Of a stretch of DNA of 64,000 nt, positions 1-11,299 are shown piece by piece (the first letter of the stretch is position 1; each line of letters begins with the position of its first letter). The position numbers and the translations under genes were made by a program. Under the pieces are notes generated by a model that was not told where the DNA came from, made no database searches, and was given only the letters and a program-made list of their open reading frames with translations. Source of the stretch: Strigops habroptila (Eukaryota > Chordata > Aves > Psittaciformes > Psittacidae); NCBI RefSeq assembly GCF_004027225.2, contig NC_044298.2:496001-560000 (forward strand), written 5' to 3'.

Positions 1-716
1 TCTTTGTTATCCAGGATGGGATTTTCCTAGATGAAGAAAAAGGACTATCATTTACTGCAGACAAAGCAGGAAGAGGGGTTGTACTCAGATGCTCTGCGCC
101 AGAGCTTTCCAGGGATTCTCAGTGGAGCAAACTGCTCTGAAGTGATTTCATCGGACATGGAATGTGCAGAGCAGCTCAGCATTCTCTCATTAGTAACGAA
201 CCACACATTTAATTCAACCACCAAGAAAAACACCTGTAAAAAGTACTCCAGTTGTGGCTGCCTGGATGTATAGTGCTGCACTAAAAGATCCCAGAGCACA
301 TTTATTGCCAGCCAAAACTCTGGCTGGAGCAGCTCACTTGGGACTGCAACGGGACAGCTTCAGGGAGGCTTCCCTGGGTCCTGGGCTGCTTGTTCAGCTC
401 CACACGCTGGTACCCACAGCACGAAGCTGCTCCTCTGCTCCTCTCTAGTCTCGCAGAGACACAACCACCAACAGCAGTGCTGCTGCTGGGCATTCTGCAG
501 GTGCCCTTGTTCAATACTGCTTTGACAAGGACACATTCTAACTGGAGCAGTCAAATTCAAGCAACAAATGTACTGAAGACATGAGCTTGGTTAAATACAT
601 CTGGAAACCCAGAGGTTTTTATTAATGTTAGAGCGAGACACGCAGTGACTCCATCAATGGTCTTTCTCTAGGTTATAACCCACAGAACAAGCCACACGGA
701 ACATGTGTGCTCTTAC
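1..716. other. Region left of the last recognised HORMAD1 exon; no supported gene
   Basis: This stretch lies just downstream, in the HORMAD1 direction, of the exon ending at 717, so it is either a HORMAD1 intron or holds further HORMAD1 exons. A minus-strand open frame at about 48-299 has no recognisable similarity to the HORMAD1 C-terminus, and I could not assign splice sites to it. Confidence 0.4.
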
Positions 717-3700
717 AGTCATGTCGTGGTTCTCCTCTTCTGGATCATCCCTGTCCACTCGGATCATCTGGAGAGGCATATTGGTCTCTCCACTCTTCAG
801 GATGCTTTTATCAACGTTTTCCATTCGTTGTTTTTCAGTTGTCACTTTAACTTTCAGCATATGAAAAGGCGTTGGCACTTCACCCACGTTCAGATACATG
901 GGCTCCCCTTCAAATATCATCCCCTCACATTCACCTTCCTTAAACCCAGGGGGTTGGTAATCAGGTGGTGTAACTGCAGGAAAGGATTCATTAAATGTGT
1001 TAGAATGAAACACAGTCTTGTAAAATGTATTTCTGTGTGGCAAGAGGACTTTTCTCCTTTACATACAAAGAGCTACTAAATAAATGCATGGGGAGCAGAG
1101 GATAACCACTATTCAATGTGTACTAAGTTCTTTTTCCCCCTACACTACAGGCAAAACCCCATTAAAGCCATTTGAAACAGTTAAATATGGAAAGAGATGA
1201 GCTTGAGGCTCTGATTTTTCATTGTAAAGCAACGTAAAGTAATACTTTCTGAAAGCAGAGCTAGCCATTTAAATAGTGATCCCAACTGGCAAACGTGTTA
1301 CATCTTGGCACACTCAGGAAAACTCTGTTTTAAAGTGCACTGAAATCCTGCTCCAGCAAAGTCAGTGACAACCTCGTGTTCCTACAGTGATCAAATCCAT
1401 CCCCTTTGGATTTTTGAGTGTCATCAGAAACAGACACAAGCGAAATAACATCATTAACAAGTCCCACCATCCATAAAGATCATACATGGAAAGATTTCTC
1501 GGAATTGCTTTCCACTGTGTGAACAGAGCTGAGGAATCAGGGTAAGATGGAAACGTTACCTTCATCATAATAGAACAGCTTCATAGTCAGGCAAACATCA
1601 TTTGGTAAGGGGCTGAGGTTCTGCATCAGAACGTAGATCTTGCGGATGAGGAGGATGCTGGCTTTCTTGGTGTCTGCACAGGTGATGGTGGAGTTATTCC
1701 TGATGTCCTTACTAAAAACGAACAAAGTAGTCAGAGTTTAACACACCAAGCTCTTTCCAACAGTAAGATACATGAGTAACAGACTATGAGTGTCCGAAGC
1801 AGACATACAGGCACTGCAACTCCTCATGCTAAGTGACCTGTGTGTTCTCTGCCCTTTGGAGAGCCAAGCCTGAGGCAGGGGCATCCTGAAAGCATTGTGG
1901 TTCAGCATGTGTGACCAACTGCTGCATTTTACATTACACAGTGCTTAAACAATACCAGGGAGGAAAGGAAAGAGGGAGGAAAGGAAAGAGGGAGGAAAGG
2001 AGAAAAGGAGGAACTTTTGAAAGCCCCAATTCTATGACATCTCACATCCTTGCTTTCCCTTAAGTAACACTATTGCCTCTGACAAGAATGGTTACTGGTA
2101 AGAGAACACATTCCAATGCTAAACATCTCACCCTCCACACTTGAAATATCTTAAAGAACCTGCTCAGAGTGTTGGACTCCGACACCAAGAATCATCTTTT
2201 GAGCGGATGTCGAAAAACATCCCCTGCCAAAACGCTTCATTGCATTTGAAGTCTAAGCTGACAACACCTGGTGATACGACGAGTCTTAAGAGCCAGCATG
2301 AAAAAAGGAAACACCAAAGAGATCAACTGTCCAGTTTTTACGTGCAGGTGTAAAAGCAGAGCAGATCCCGGGGGCAGTACCTGCTGAAGTCCAGGAGGGG
2401 CCCGTTGTGGGTGTACTTGAATTTGAAGTGGTAACACTCAGTGATGGTCTGCAAGCAAAGGCAGGGATTAGTGAGCAACCCGCTCCGAGGCAAACTGCTG
2501 CTGGCTGGTAACTGCTGCTTCACCTGAGGCCGCCCCAACTCCTGGCTCTGCCGCTCCCAGGCACCCAGTACAGCTTCCTTCACAGCACTGATGTGTGTAA
2601 CTGCCACCACACAAAACCGAGGGGCTACGCTTCCCAGGAATTTCTACATTTCCCAGGAATCACCATGAGAAAATATTCTGAAACATCAGCTGAAGTTTTT
2701 AGGATAAAATATTGATCCCAATTCATGTGAACGGTAAGTACTACTGCTTGGATCCACATACGAACGGTAAGTACTACTGCTTGGATCCACATACGAACGG
2801 TAAGTACTACTGCTTGGATCCACATATGAACGGTAAGTACTACTGCTTGGATCCACATATGAACGGTAAGTACTACTGCTTGGATCCACATATGAACGGT
2901 AAGTACTACTGCTTGGATCCACATATGAACGGTAAGTACTACTGCTTGTATCCATCATATGAATGGTAAGTACTACTGCTTGGATCCACATATGAACGGT
3001 AAGTACTACTGCTTGGATCCACATATGAACGGTAAGTACTACTGCTTGTATCCATCATATGAATGGTAAGTACTACTGCTTGGATCCACCATATGAATGG
3101 TAAGTACTACTGCTTGGATCCACATATGAATGGTAAGTACTACTGCTTGTATCCGTCATGAATGGTAAGTACTACTGCTTGTATCCACATATGAATGGTT
3201 AAGTACCACTGCTTGTATCCACATATGAATGGTAAGTACTACTGCTTGGATCCACATATGAATGCTAAGTACTACTGTTTGTATACACATTTCACTATAT
3301 CCATACTATATCCAGTAAAATACTCCAGCAGATTTACCTGAGGATCTTCTGGATGGGTATAGACCTGTATTTTTAAAGTAAAGAGAAAAAGCAGAGTCAG
3401 ATGTGGACACCTCTCTAAGCATCTACCTTAACCAACCATGTACCTTACTTTCCAGAGATACTCACTGCCAGGACAATCATTCTGAGCTGTTGGAAACATG
3501 AGGAAAGAAAAAGAACATTAAATGTATTCCCTAGCTCGCTTCTGCTTGCCAAGCTGTTCTGCTTCTCTAGCTCTGGAAACCAACAGAGACAACTAAGGCC
3601 TGTTTTGAAGGGAAACCTCTTTCTATGCTCAACTCCTTCTCTCTTTCAGAAAGGACTTAGCAACTGGCAGAAGAAAATGCCCACGTAGCCCTGACGTTAA

Positions 3701-5084
3701 GTGTTTGCTTACACAGAATATGATCCCAAGACGGGGATGCACCCACACTGTAGCTGTTTTAACACGTTAAAGCACAGCTATTCCCTAACCAGAAAGTCCT
3801 GTAACTGCACTGCAGCTCACGGATTTGGATCAATGAATGCTTCAATACATTGAAAATAGCTAAATGATAGAAGGACTTACGTATTTCTTCTGCAAGGCAT
3901 CGTAGCATCCTAACATCCTGCAAAAAGCAAATGATATTGTCCATCTAATCTCCATGTGCTTTGCTTCTAACTAACTAAAATGGTCCCACCCCTACTAAAA
4001 ATGGACTTGCTGTTTCAAGCGACATTGCCACCCCTGCCCTAAAAGCACTGCCTGCTCTGCTGTTCACTCACAGCAAGGCAACTGTACTATCTGCAACCAG
4101 CCACAAAGCTTCCTTTCAGAGCTGCCACGCGGTGGAAGTGTTCCAGATGCCCAGAAATCAACGTACCATTTCACCAGCTGAGTGGAGCCAGGACAGTTCT
4201 TGTCTTCCCTCAGGATTTTGACACAGACATCTCCAAAAAAGCAGAATGAATCCATGCACAGTTACTTGGGACAAAACGGAACTACATTGCTAAGAGAGTA
4301 AAGCTCATTCCCTAAAAGCATCTACCAAAAGCAGACTCAAATCAGCATCACCAATAGGTGTAGGCACAGTTTTAATTGCTGAGTCAGCATCACCATTAGC
4401 AACTCTTAATGTATTAGTGAAGTTTCCATCCCAGCCACTGAAAATGGCCATTACATTAAGACCAAGTGGCTTCAAAAGCACTCAGTAACTTCTTAGCAAC
4501 CCTTTGACAATAGATTTTGCAAAGCAGCATGAAACCAGCCTGTTACCATCCATATATCTTGTTCTGTAGGCGCTTTCAGGAAAGATGCCTCTCAGGTATG
4601 TAATGCAGGACACTGCTACTGCCAGGAGCCTCTTCACCAGCATCAGGGACTGCTGCTCAGTGGCTATTTTGGTAGGAAACACAACTGCGCTCTGAAAGAG
4701 AACAAACTAAGTTCATCTCTGCCCACATCCAACCTGGACAGGCTGCAATCTGGTCCAGTGCTGGCTTAGCATTTGAATTCAACACAAAAGTATCACTTTT
4801 GCCATTTATAAAGGGAAGCAGATTCCTAACACTTGCTGTATTCAGGTCACAGCTGATTTCTACCAAGTGCACAAGCACAAACTCAAACTCTTCTGCTATG
4901 CTATCTTTGCTTGTAGTTAAAAGATGGAATTAACTGTAATTTTCAAGTGAAGCAGCACTGCACAGCGCCCGGGGGCACTATTTCAGCTGCTGTTCCCTGA
5001 CTTTTCCAGTTCAAACAACATCCTGTGCCGAGATACACATGGAAATCATACCGCACAGTTCCTTTGCTTCTGAGCAGTTGCCAT
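717..5084 (-). CDS. HORMAD1: HORMAD1, HORMA-domain meiotic chromosome-axis protein (5' and middle exons; 3' end not seen)
   Basis: HORMAD1 binds unsynapsed meiotic chromosome axes and supports double-strand-break formation and the synapsis checkpoint. Nine coding exons join in phase on the minus strand: 5052-5084 (start, MATAQ), 4547-4691, 4167-4230, 3881-3917, 3466-3486, 3338-3364, 2381-2448, 1560-1711 and 717-973, giving 268 residues. The protein follows the mammalian HORMA domain closely, including [74 protein letters not shown] and [13 protein letters not shown]. Mammalian HORMAD1 is about 390 residues, so roughly 125 C-terminal residues, including the closure-motif end, should lie left of 717 or outside the window; I could not place them. 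Two consecutive micro-exons of 21 and 27 nt are unusual. The intron 2449-3337 contains a large minisatellite. Identity is recognised from family knowledge; exon borders are inferred from GT/AG sites and phase. Confidence 0.93.
1951..2012. repeat. Purine-rich simple repeat (GGGAGGAAAGGAAAGA)n
   Basis: An all-purine tract on the plus strand, built from repeats of GGGAGGAAAGGAAAGA, lies within the HORMAD1 intron between the exons at 1560-1711 and 2381-2448. Such mirror-type polypurine tracts can form triplex DNA. The repeat is seen directly; no function is implied. Confidence 0.8.
2727..3290. repeat. 33-bp minisatellite, about 17 tandem units
   Basis: About seventeen head-to-tail units of 33 bp (occasionally 32-34) fill an intron of HORMAD1. 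Each contains the core GGTAAGTACTACTGCTTG followed by GGATCCACATATGAAC or a variant with GTATCC and GAATGG. The left units are nearly identical and the right ones diverge, so the array has probably grown from the left. Because 33 is a multiple of three, several frames stay open and give 11-residue periodic translations on both strands. These are artefacts of the period, not proteins. Every unit has a near-consensus splice-donor sequence (GGTAAGTA) on the strand opposite to HORMAD1. Confidence 0.97.
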
Positions 5085-5229
5085 CTCGCGGATACTCTTC
5101 TGTCTGTTAATGAAACACTGCATTAACACGTGTCTGTCCCTTCACAAGGACACAGAAGCCCAGACCGCAGCTATTCGCCTTTAATACCTGAACCCACAAA
5201 CACTTCTTGCGCAATTAACCTGTTATCAG

Positions 5230-5401
5230 CTCAAACCAACACTGAGGTGCTGGAGGTGCCATCCCTGGAAGCGTTCACACCCCGTGTACATGAAGCCCTC
5301 AGTGCCATGGGTTAGCAGTGCCCTTGGCAGCGCTGGGGAGTGGTTGGACTTGATGAGCTTAAAAGGTCTTTTCCAACCCAGTTGATTCCATGGTTCTATT
5401 T
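5230..5401 (+). mobile_element. CR1 LINE 3' fragment
   Basis: The segment reads like the CR1 3' end in sense orientation: CCATCCCTGGAAGCGTTCACACC-type sequence, then TTGGACTTGATGAGCTT and a tail ending GATTCCATGGTTCT. It lies about 150 bp upstream of the HORMAD1 start codon, so it may be in the first intron or 5' leader. Confidence 0.85.
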
Positions 5402-5699
5402 CCAAAGGACCCTACGAAGAGGCTTTCCACATTGAAGCCACTTCCAGCCAAAGCTCAGCAGAAGCTTTAGAAAGCATCTCCAAGGCTTGGGCTGTTTCCC
5501 TCTGCAAATTAAATGGGGAAGGAGACCCCTCCAGAGCTATTCTTTTTATTGAGCCATGTTATCATTAAGCCTTTAACCCTCGGCACCATGACATGAACCT
5601 TCTCACCACCTCTATAAACAGCCCACCACATGCCTACACGGTCTTACAAGTAGGGGGACAGCTCTGGACCACGCAGGGCATGGAGCTCCCCTCAGGTGA

Positions 5700-6060
5700 G
5701 CCTCCACACCCCCGCCTGCTGCATGGCCGAGCTCTGTGAGGAACACAGCGAGAGGCCAGCCCCTCCGCGGCACCATTCCCCTCAGGAAAAGCCACCTGCC
5801 TCCTCAGGGTATAAGGGGCACCCACAGAAGGGAAAGCGGCCCCAGCGGGAGCGCGGAAAGACCCAGACCCCGCCGCCGCGCTGAGGAGCCGGACACTGCG
5901 CGCAGCGCCGCCGCGCCTCCGCTTTTATAGCGCACGGGGCCGTGTGCAAAGAGTGGGGCGGGAGCGGCCGCCGCGAGCCGTGCGCACCGCGCGCCCCCCC
6001 TCCCCCCCCTCCCCCCTTGCGCACAATATGGTGGTGGGGGGGGGGGCGTTAGAGTGATGA
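5700..6060 (-). promoter_or_regulatory. CpG-rich HORMAD1 promoter with TATA box
   Basis: CpG density rises sharply here, just upstream of the HORMAD1 start at 5084. On the minus strand TATAAAA occurs at 5939-5933, which would place transcription initiation near 5905, in the HORMAD1 direction. A TATA box combined with a GC-rich region is plausible for a germline-restricted gene. The flank 5990-6050 holds a long C-run followed by a G-run. The assignment is inferred from position and motif; no first untranslated exon could be fixed. Confidence 0.55.
5990..6050. repeat. Adjacent C-tract and G-tract
   Basis: The plus strand has C-runs at about 5994-6016, broken only by single T residues, then an 11-base G-run ending near 6047, separated by about 20 bases. 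The tracts could pair as an imperfect inverted repeat, or form G-quadruplex and i-motif structures upstream of HORMAD1. Confidence 0.8.
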
Positions 6061-6455
6061 GTTGATGCGGTCTCAGCGCATTTAAACGCAAAAGTGACTC
6101 ACAGCATCAGTTGTTCACTTAAAACCTTCTATGTGTGGGGACAAAACCGTCCTCTGATCATCTGGTTGACCAGTGTGCTGTGCCCCTTAAGCACTTTGCC
6201 CTGTTGGGAGGCGCAGCATGAGGTGATCCTGTGGGAACAGGACGGTGACTCTTTCACTCGCTCCCAACCGTACACACAACCGCATCTGCGGCTCCCCGCG
6301 GGGCTCCTGCTCTGCTGAGCCCTCCGGGGATGGGGACTGCTCCTGGGGGTGCCCGTGATCCCAGCGCAGGGTGCCACAGCCTGGCCTGGAGCTTCCCTGG
6401 AGGTACGAGCTCAATGTGAGAGAACAGCGAGGAGCTGCAGCAAGGAAAGCCACTG

Positions 6456-6551
6456 GGAGCATAGAATGACAGCATCAACCAGGGCGGAAAAGACCTTTCA
6501 GCTCATCCAGTCCAACCATTCCCCAGCACTAAGGCCGCCACTAACCCATGG
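6456..6551 (-). mobile_element. CR1 LINE 3' fragment, antisense
   Basis: The sequence around 6456-6551 is the reverse complement of a CR1 3' end: the ATAGAATGACAGCATCAACC tail, then AAGACCTTTCAGCTCATCCA and GTCCAACCATTCC. It directly abuts the duplicated segment that begins at 6552. Confidence 0.8.
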
Positions 6552-6990
6552 CACTGTGCTCTGAACTACAGAGGTGACAAAACTCCTCCTCGCACTGAGC
6601 CAGTGTTGTCAGGAATCCCCTCAGAGAACATTTGTTCAGGATGGTGCTGAAGAGCTGAGGTTGGGATGGCTGGAGAAGCTTTTGGAGAGGAAAAAAACCC
6701 AACCCAAACCATTACAAAGAGCACAGTCTTCTGTGTTTCTATCAGTGACTATCACTTGAGCTACTACAGCGATGGGCAATGCACCAGCTCTTAAGATAGC
6801 TTCGCAAGTTGGCGTCTCCAGTGTGAGTCATGACTCCCTCAGGCAGCTCAGGGGGTCTGGGCTCTGGTTCTGGATAAAATAAACCTATTGAACAAAGAGC
6901 ATCTGCTCAAGCTGAAGGTGTGGGAAGGGACCGTGGTTTGTGAGAGGTTTCCCACCTGAAAACCATCCTTTTCTTTGTTAGCAAGAAGAA
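6552..6990. repeat. Segment duplicated beside the EFCAB12-like 3' end
   Basis: Bases 6552-6832 align by eye with 16548-16830, sharing for example CAGTGTTGTCAGGAATCCCC, CTACTACAGCGATGGGCAA and CACCAGCTCTTAAGA with scattered substitutions. Homology then resumes from about 6855 with 17270-17365 (TTCTGG, ATATTAAAGAGCATGC-like and GTGAGAGGT blocks). The intervening 430 bases at the right-hand copy contain the last exon of the EFCAB12-like gene. A tandem duplication with loss of that exon here, or gain there, is the simplest reading; a shared old repeat family is the alternative. Confidence 0.6.
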
Positions 6991-9900
6991 TTCCCCGTGT
7001 CACAGGGGTAGCAAGAGGCCAAAGCCGAGCATCCTGCGTCTGGGCTGTAGGAGAAGGGAGGTGAAGCAGTTTGTGAGAGGTACCTACCTGCGGGAGCAGC
7101 ACCAGTGACAAAGGGCCAGCTGGAATTCCCTCTGCCACCTCTTCCTGCTCCAGATCCCACACACGGGGCGTTCGGACAGTCAAACTCATCTTTATTTCTA
7201 CCACTCCATCAGCAATGCACAGACATAAAGCGATCTCTTGTGTCATGGACCCAATGCTCAGTAGAGGAAAATGGCATGTCCTTTATGACTGTAGGCCCTG
7301 CTCGAGCAGGGCTTGGACCAGATGACCTCCGGAGGTCCCTTCCAACCTCAACCAGCCCCATTTCCACCATTCCACCACTGACACCTCGGAGGCTCTCCCT
7401 GCCCCTCATGGAGTGAGGGTCAGGATGGGTGTTCTAAGGAGAAGCACCATTCTCAGTGCAGAACCAAACCTGGCCAGGTGAGCCACTGTGACACAGCCCA
7501 TGTCACAGAGCTCCTTCTCATCATAGCTCCGTGGCCCAGACCCTCCTTGAACCTGCGCTTCCCACGAGGCCTCGGTGAGTTCTTGGATCCATGAGGAATC
7601 CTTCCTGTCGCTCAGAGGCGCACAGGGAGGAGGTGGGACAGTGTGGGAGCTGTTTGGTGGAGCACATCCGAGTGTTTCCCGGTCCAAGCCATCAGAATCC
7701 TTCCCCCGGCAGCCTCATGTGCTGACCCAAAGCAAGAACATGACAAACCTGGAAGAGCTGATCACCAACACTGAGCTCTGCAGCAAGGTCCCATTTCCCA
7801 CCCTCAGGAAGCTTCCCATGAAGCATCAGTGATGCTCTATCTGAGGAGCATCGCTGCAGACAAGATGAACAGAGATGGGGTTCAATCCTGTGTGGGGCAC
7901 CCTGAGCACTGCAGAGGCCACTGTATGCAGCACCCTTCCCTTGCCCTGGTGCTGAAATGGCAAGGTGCTCCTGTTCCAGAAACCTCTGTTCTCCCTGTCC
8001 AGGACTGTTGCCCATTCCCTGAGCTGCGATGTGCTTCCATACCTGATCCTAGTAAGAAAAGCAATGGAATTCTTTGTTTTCCCCTACATCCCTATATCTG
8101 GGGGTTAGAAATGATGATGGGCACATTGGAAGCTTCCAGAAGAGCCTGAGAACAATGACAGAAACATGTCCACCAAGTAGCAATGCCTAAAAAGGGACCA
8201 TTGCTTTTGGCCTGGTCTTTATGAAGGCTCTCTTAATAGTAGACCTTTTCTCCATGATCAGCTGCTTAATAAAGACCTAGTACAGTGTTTATTAAGGTTT
8301 ATTAAGTTTGAGCATCTCTCCATGATGGTCATTTGTTAGAAGTCTTTACTGAAAAGCCATTGAGATGATGCTGATGCTTTGTTCTTGCACTACCCCAGAC
8401 CTCGTTGAGGCAAATGCCCCCAGGCCCTCAGAGACACTTTTGTGCGGAGAAGTGGCTCAAAGTCATCTCTGTGAGATGAAGGAGAGATGGAAATGAGAGC
8501 TAGCACCAAAACCTGCTGCTGGGCAGATGTGCTGCCACTTCTGAGCGCTGGTGCCACTGCTGCGTCTGCCGCCCATGCGCCTGAGCAGCACGAAGAACTT
8601 GGTGGTTTATGTGGGTTTAGATGCAAAGAGCAGAGGTTCAGCTCCATGGCCCTGCTCTTCCCATGGGAACCAGCCCCATTCTTCCCACCTTGGCCTGTCC
8701 TCCTGCACGCTGTGCACACACATGGGCACTGCTGGCCAAGGCCCTTGGTTCCTGATGTTCAGGGATATCATGGCTGTGGCGGAAGGATTTGACCTTAACT
8801 CAAGGAGGGGCCTACCCCAGCTCTTTTAAGGAGCCAGATGGGGTGGTTACACCAGGTACATACAGCAATGGGGAGCTGCTGGCACTTCACTTGGATCTGC
8901 TTGAGTGCTGCCCGAGTTCAAGGCTTCCTCTTTCCCAGATGATGTTGATGTGTTGGTGAGCTCCAGGACGCTCCAGTCAGATGTCCCCTGTTCTTAGGAG
9001 CTCGTGCAGAAGTGCACGCAGGAGACAGGGAACTTCTACTCCATCCTTACCAACAGAGAAGATGCTGGCTTCGTTTTAAGGGATCCTTGTTGGACTCTGG
9101 CTCTCCGGGAGCACCAGTGACAATGGCACTTTGTGAAGACTTTTCCCAAAGCCTCAGTGAGTCTCCGTCCATGGCAGAGAAGTTGCTCAATGTAAGTTTG
9201 TTGGTTTATGCTCCTTGGAGTGGGTTTGACATCCCATCAAAGGATGGGGCAACTGAGCCCTGCTGCCCAGCTCCAACCTGCTGGGCCTTTGGGCTGTAGG
9301 AAGCTTGCTGTAGGCTCTTGCTTTGGTTTGCTGTTTGAAGGGTGCAGGAAGGGAGGCAGTGCTACTTCTGCTGGGCAAGAGAAAGCCCTGTAAGGGCCTT
9401 GCCATCAAGAGGAGAAAGCCCAAATCAGTGGCAGGGCTGCTGATGTTCATCCCATGATCTGGACGTGGTGCAGAGACACCATGGCCTTACTGAGACCAGC
9501 CCTTTGTGGCTGCTGACATGCTGTTGGTGTAGTTCTCCTGGCCTTATGGAAGAGAAGGAGCCAGGGGGTGGGTTCCTCCATGCTGCAGAGGTGTGGGGAC
9601 TCTTTGGAAGGACACTGGGGATAAAACCAGCTGGGAAACGTTTGCGCTTGGTTCAGCACTAGTTAAAGCAAGCACCTCACTGAAACCAGGAGCAGCCAAG
9701 CTTCCCTTGTGTTTGCCTCCATTGACTCCTTCCCTGGCAAACAAGGAGTCTCCTGGCCATCAGCTCTTGCCCTTGCACAACGGCTGGCAATGCTCCTCAC
9801 CCTGGCAGATGATGCGCTGTGTTTTACCAAGGGGCTGAAGTTTACTGAGAGGCCACTCGTTATCTGAGCTATGGAAAGGCCATTGCGAGCACTGAGTTCA

Positions 9901-10337
9901 TTTCCTTGGAGTAACAGCAGATCTTTCTGTCCCTGTTGCAGAAGGACTGGCTCATTTCAGGCAGAGATGCCACACTCACTCCAAGCCGTCCTGGCCCTGT
10001 CCACCAGTGCCCACAGTGAGTATAGCTGATCCTGCAGCCCTTGTCTGACCAAGATGGAAAGCTTCTGACAGAGGATGGATCCAAGAGCAGATGCACACAG
10101 GTCCTCTGTGATGGTTCCCTGCCTTCTGTGCAGCTTGTGAACCAAAGTATCTCCCAAACACCTCCTTGGCTCGAGATGGCACAGGCGGGCTGAGGCAAAA
10201 GCCTCGGTCTAGCAAGGATCTGCTGAGCCGTTCCTGAGGCCAACACTGCTCAGTGGCTCCCTTGATGGCCTAGGACGTGAGGTGGACTCTGTAGAGATAC
10301 CCTGATGTTCAGAATGGTGCCTCCTTCCTCTTCCCAG
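6991..10337. other. Gene-poor stretch, no supported gene
   Basis: Apart from one CR1 fragment near 7.3 kb I see no exon chain I can defend here. Several open frames of 80-125 codons exist on both strands (for example minus 6848-7246 and 9869-10246, plus 7829-8149), but none shows a recognised motif or a pair of phase-matched splice sites. The stretch lies between the HORMAD1 promoter and the first tentative exon of the EFCAB12-like gene, so undetected 5' exons of that gene or a decayed copy are possible. Confidence 0.5.
7286..7378 (+). mobile_element. CR1 LINE 3' fragment
   Basis: A short sense CR1 3' remnant: GAGCAGGGCTTGGACCAGAT, GACCTCCGGAGGTCCCTTCC and AACCTCAACCAGCCCCATTT-like tail, ending in imperfect ATTCCACC repeats. 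It looks older than the other copies. Confidence 0.75.
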
Positions 10338-11299
10338 GTCTGAGATGAGGGCAGTGCCCCAGAGAGCTCCTTTCTCACACAGGGACATCCTTGCCGAATT
10401 CGAGAGCGCTTTGGGCAGCATGGGAGTCACAGGTAATGCCAGTGGCTGGTTCCTGCTGGAGTTTGTGCCTCTTCATCCTGGGTGGTGGTTAGGGCTCAAG
10501 CTACAGCAGATGCTGGGGTGGTGGAAGCCCCCTGTATGCCTCTGTTTACTCCTGGTAGATCCCAAGGGACTTGTTTTGGAGCAAGGAGGGCTCAGAGCCG
10601 GTAACTGCAGCTGATGGGGATGAAACACATTTCTCCCCTGCGCTCCGGGTGCTGGAGCATCTGCCCCGTTTTAGGTGTGTGTTTGCACAGGGGGAGGTCC
10701 CTGAGCACTGTGTGACTCACGCTCTGCCTTGAGCTGTGGGAGCCTGAGGGTTGGTGTCGTGAGTTGATGAGAGGAACCACACCAAGAACAACGGGGAAAG
10801 GTTGCTGAGCTGTGCCTGCTTCTCTGGTAAAGCCGGGAAGTCTGGCTCCTCCACCTGAATTCCTCAGGAGCAGCGCAGCTGTAACGTGGTGGAGTTGAAT
10901 GTGCCATCGTAGCAAATGGTTCTATACCAAACATATGCAGTGCCAAGAAATTGTGCCTCCAAAAGAGACTCTTCAGGGCCAAGAGGTGTCTCCCCCTGAA
11001 AGCTGCAGAGGAAGGAGCAGCCACAGCACGAGACAACTCATGCCAAAGAGAACCATAATGTGGCTATGGAGGGTCGAACGGGAGGAAGGGTGGTGTCGGG
11101 AAGGGCTTAAGAGGAATCTCAGTGGGGATTTAACGAGGTTCTGACCCTCAGAGCAGAGCTGTGCCTCCTCCTGCCTCCCCTCAGAGCTCTCCTCTCACAT
11201 CACAGTGGCTCTTCATCGCGCCTTCCGCCGCCTGCAAAGGCACCATCCTTCAGGCTGCTCAGCCAGAGCCAAGCTGGAGGAGAAGGGGCCTCCTGGCAG
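10338..11299 (+). CDS. Tentative 5' exons of the EFCAB12-like gene
   Basis: Two possible exons with matching phase are visible. The first, 10338-10432, has a TTCCCAG acceptor, a GTAATG donor and an ATG at 10345, and translates to MRAVPQRAPFSHRDILAEF followed by ESALGSMGVT, which looks like the entering helix of an EF-hand. The second, 11206-11299, follows CACAG, ends before GTGAGA and reads ALHRAFRRLQ in the frame set by the first. A third candidate starts at 11481 after CTTTTCAG and also fits the phase, but its far end is unclear. They lie 1-2 kb upstream of the better-supported exons on the same strand. They could equally be chance open frames. Confidence 0.3.

Noticed and set aside
2625-3024. 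Periodic 11-residue repeat proteins at the minisatellite
   Set aside because: A 33-bp period automatically keeps frames open; three frames on two strands are equally open and no splice or start context supports coding.
2727-3290. CRISPR-like array
   Set aside because: Units are contiguous without unique spacers, and this is a vertebrate genome.
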